Source of the DNA: Acidiferrobacteraceae bacterium
Lineage (GTDB): Bacteria; Pseudomonadota; Gammaproteobacteria; Arenicellales; UBA868
Length of the DNA stretch: 64,000 bases
Assembly (NCBI GenBank): GCA_002721105.1
Contig: PBJL01000033.1
Location: 208,938 to 272,937, forward strand
Direction of reading: 5' to 3'
Shown here piece after piece: positions 62,606 to 64,000 of this stretch; positions within the stretch are counted from its first letter, which is position 1; the number at the start of each line of letters is the position of its first letter. The translations under genes and the position numbers were made by a program. The notes under the pieces are model-generated. The model made no database searches. It was not told where the DNA came from and saw nothing but the letters and a program-made list of their open reading frames with translations.

Positions 62606-64000
62606 TTTCAGTAATTATGGAGACATTGTTCTCATAACCGTTGTGAGACAAACTTCCCAACCAATTGATCGAGCCCACTGAGAAAACTGCACCACCCTTT
62701 TGGGTTTCAAAATAGACCATATCTGCTCGAACATTATCATTGTTGGTTCCGTCATTGTCCGGCAGAGTTATGAGTTGGTCCTCATGGGTCATTAGGTAAT
62801 AGGCGCTGTGCATACCTTGAGATGTGGCAAGTCTGATCGTTTGAGCAGGCGTACCAAGTTCAAAGTCCACTCGGTCAAGTTCATCTCCAGCTGCCCCGGA
62901 CATCACGAGGCCAAAATCGCCAATCATCTCATCTCTTCCTATACCTGAGAAGATAAAGTCAACCTTTGAGTCAAAACTCGCAGGTAGGCGTTTATAACCG
63001 GGCGCGTCTAGATCCCAACCCTGCGCTGCAAAACCAACGCCAACCAATGCATTTGGTGGTCGGCCCAAGTGGCGCCAGATCCCGCCAATTTCTCCCGTGG
63101 ACGCTAATTCCAATTCTCCGACATGAGATGGCCAAGCACGGGATCCCGCATAGCCGCGGCGAACTTCTAAAATGTGGTCACGTTCTGGATCAACTGCTGT
63201 GACCCAATAAAATCCATTCCCCCCCAGATACATTAAGTGACCACCATGATCCAGATAACCATCGAGTCCATCTAGCATCGAGCTTGTCCAATATTCAGGA
63301 TGGCTTCCCGTCATGATTACATCATATGGTTCCAAAAGATCCTTCCCCTGATGATGAAGATCGTGGTCAGTAATGACATCATATTCAAAATTCTTCTGCT
63401 CAAGCCAATCAACAAGATAAAGATCAAACGGCAGTTTCCTAGGACAGCCATGAACCCAGTGACGGTGGTTGGGACGCATATTGACGATAGGGCGACGAGA
63501 GGTCGAATAGCAAATGCCGCTCCCATCCGAATGCACATCATAGATTGATCCGCCAAGTTCCGTGTGTTCCCCAAGTAGACGGTCATACGGATCAACAACA
63601 ATTGGGACATTTGTTATTACAGTGAAGTCGATACCAGGAAACATAATTGCCCGCTCGTTTGCGTATGCAAGGTAGGTCATGGTTGGAACTAGAAACGCGG
63701 TCTTTGCTTTTGCTGTTTTATCAGAAATGATAAATGGAACGAAGTCCTCTTCATGATCTGATAACAAGTGCGCGGCATAGATACCACTTTTTAGATCAGA
63801 AGGAACATTCCAATCAAAATCAGCATCCCACCGAGCGTCTTCGAGATCATCGTCATGAAAATGAATGCTGGCATATTGATGAGGGGCTTCCTTCCTCGAA
63901 AAAACACGACCAGTCCAGTTGTGGCCTGTCAAGCCACGCATTGGAAAATTGACAACAGTCCCAAGTAGTTCATTCTCAGAAATGTCGACGATTTTGGTAC
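62580..64000 (-). CDS. N,N-dimethylformamidase large (beta) subunit-like, partial at right edge
   Basis: At least 473 residues, open to the right edge; the frame continues upstream of the first Met at 63941 with VVNFPMRGLTGHNWTGR, so the true start is outside. SGIYAAHLLSDHEEDFVPFIISDKTAKAKTAFLVPTMTYLAYANER, YSTSRRPIVNMRP, YDVITDHDLHHQGKDLLEPYDVIMTGSHPEYWT and YLDHGGHLMYLGGNGFYWVTAVDP resemble the C-terminal two-thirds of the DMFase large subunit family (about 760 residues). The class hydrolyses N,N-dimethylformamide or related amides; substrate here unknown. On the island beyond tRNA-Met. Confidence 0.8.
   Translation of the reverse strand, partial: TKIVDISENELLGTVVNFPMRGLTGHNWTGRVFSRKEAPHQYASIHFHDDDLEDARWDADFDWNVPSDLKSGIYAAHLLSDHEEDFVPFIISDKTAKAKTAFLVPTMTYLAYANERAIMFPGIDFTVITNVPIVVDPYDRLLGEHTELGGSIYDVHSDGSGICYSTSRRPIVNMRPNHRHWVHGCPRKLPFDLYLVDWLEQKNFEYDVITDHDLHHQGKDLLEPYDVIMTGSHPEYWTSSMLDGLDGYLDHGGHLMYLGGNGFYWVTAVDPERDHILEVRRGYAGSRAWPSHVGELELASTGEIGGIWRHLGRPPNALVGVGFAAQGWDLDAPGYKRLPASFDSKVDFIFSGIGRDEMIGDFGLVMSGAAGDELDRVDFELGTPAQTIRLATSQGMHSAYYLMTHEDQLITLPDNDGTNNDNVRADMVYFETQKGGAVFSVGSINWLGSLSHNGYENNVSIITENVLREFTK

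Noticed and set aside
1..64000. CRISPR arrays, insertion sequences, rRNA operons
   Set aside because: No evenly spaced direct repeats, no transposase ORF with terminal inverted repeats, and no rRNA sequence were seen.

Overview
The window looks like a chromosome segment of an AT-rich, probably marine, uncultured gammaproteobacterium. Evidence: the gene blocks petABC-sspA-sspB, hslV-hslU, prfA-prmC and TPR-lolB-ispE-tRNA-Gln-prs-rplY-pth-ychF, together with ycgL, DUF1820, Lol lipoprotein sorting and glutathione reductase. The genus cannot be told from the sequence.

Layout. 1-5.2 kb: tail of a Rieske dioxygenase, a short AMP nucleosidase, a histidine-box membrane hydroxylase, and two cell-surface sugar genes (WbpG-like amidotransferase and an O-antigen-type protein). 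5.4-28.1 kb: a purine salvage and degradation island in two arms. The left arm (minus strand) holds uraH, xdhA, xdhB, xdhC, a guanine deaminase and a four-gene BMP-type ABC importer, with puuD beyond a terminator. The right arm (plus strand) holds puuE and uraD, then an ATCase-like carbamoyltransferase, an asparaginase-like protein, carbamate kinase, an ureidoglycine-glyoxylate aminotransferase, a 62-residue module, and DUF1116, FdrA and DUF2877 proteins. 28.1-42.7 kb: glycerol kinase and glycerol-3-phosphate dehydrogenase, wecA, an FAH-family hydrolase, a DgcA/DgcN-like D-glutamate pair, leuA-like and leuB genes, a DnaJ-domain protein, gor, and prlC broken by one in-frame TGA. 42.8-61.9 kb: housekeeping genes (bc1 complex, SspAB, HslVU, citrate synthase, MsrA, release-factor genes, LolB, IspE, Prs, L25, Pth, YchF). 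61.8-64 kb: tRNA-Met followed by a truncated integrase, a phage-like small ORF and an N,N-dimethylformamidase-like gene running off the edge, i.e. the start of a genomic island.

How the genes work together. Purines enter through the BMP-type ABC system. Guanine deaminase and xanthine dehydrogenase give urate, and PuuD, UraH, UraD and PuuE take it to allantoate. After a missing allantoate-to-ureidoglycine step, the aminotransferase would make oxalurate. The FdrA/DUF1116/DUF2877 set would phosphorolyse this to oxamate and carbamoyl phosphate, and carbamate kinase would convert the latter to ATP.

The strongest novel signal is a pair of near-identical promoter + ~60-nt leader + intrinsic terminator cassettes, one in front of each arm of the purine island, on opposite strands. 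They align without gaps from the -10 box to the U-run (apart from a diverged initiation region and loop). They look like a conserved attenuator/riboswitch or a pair of small RNAs controlling purine breakdown.
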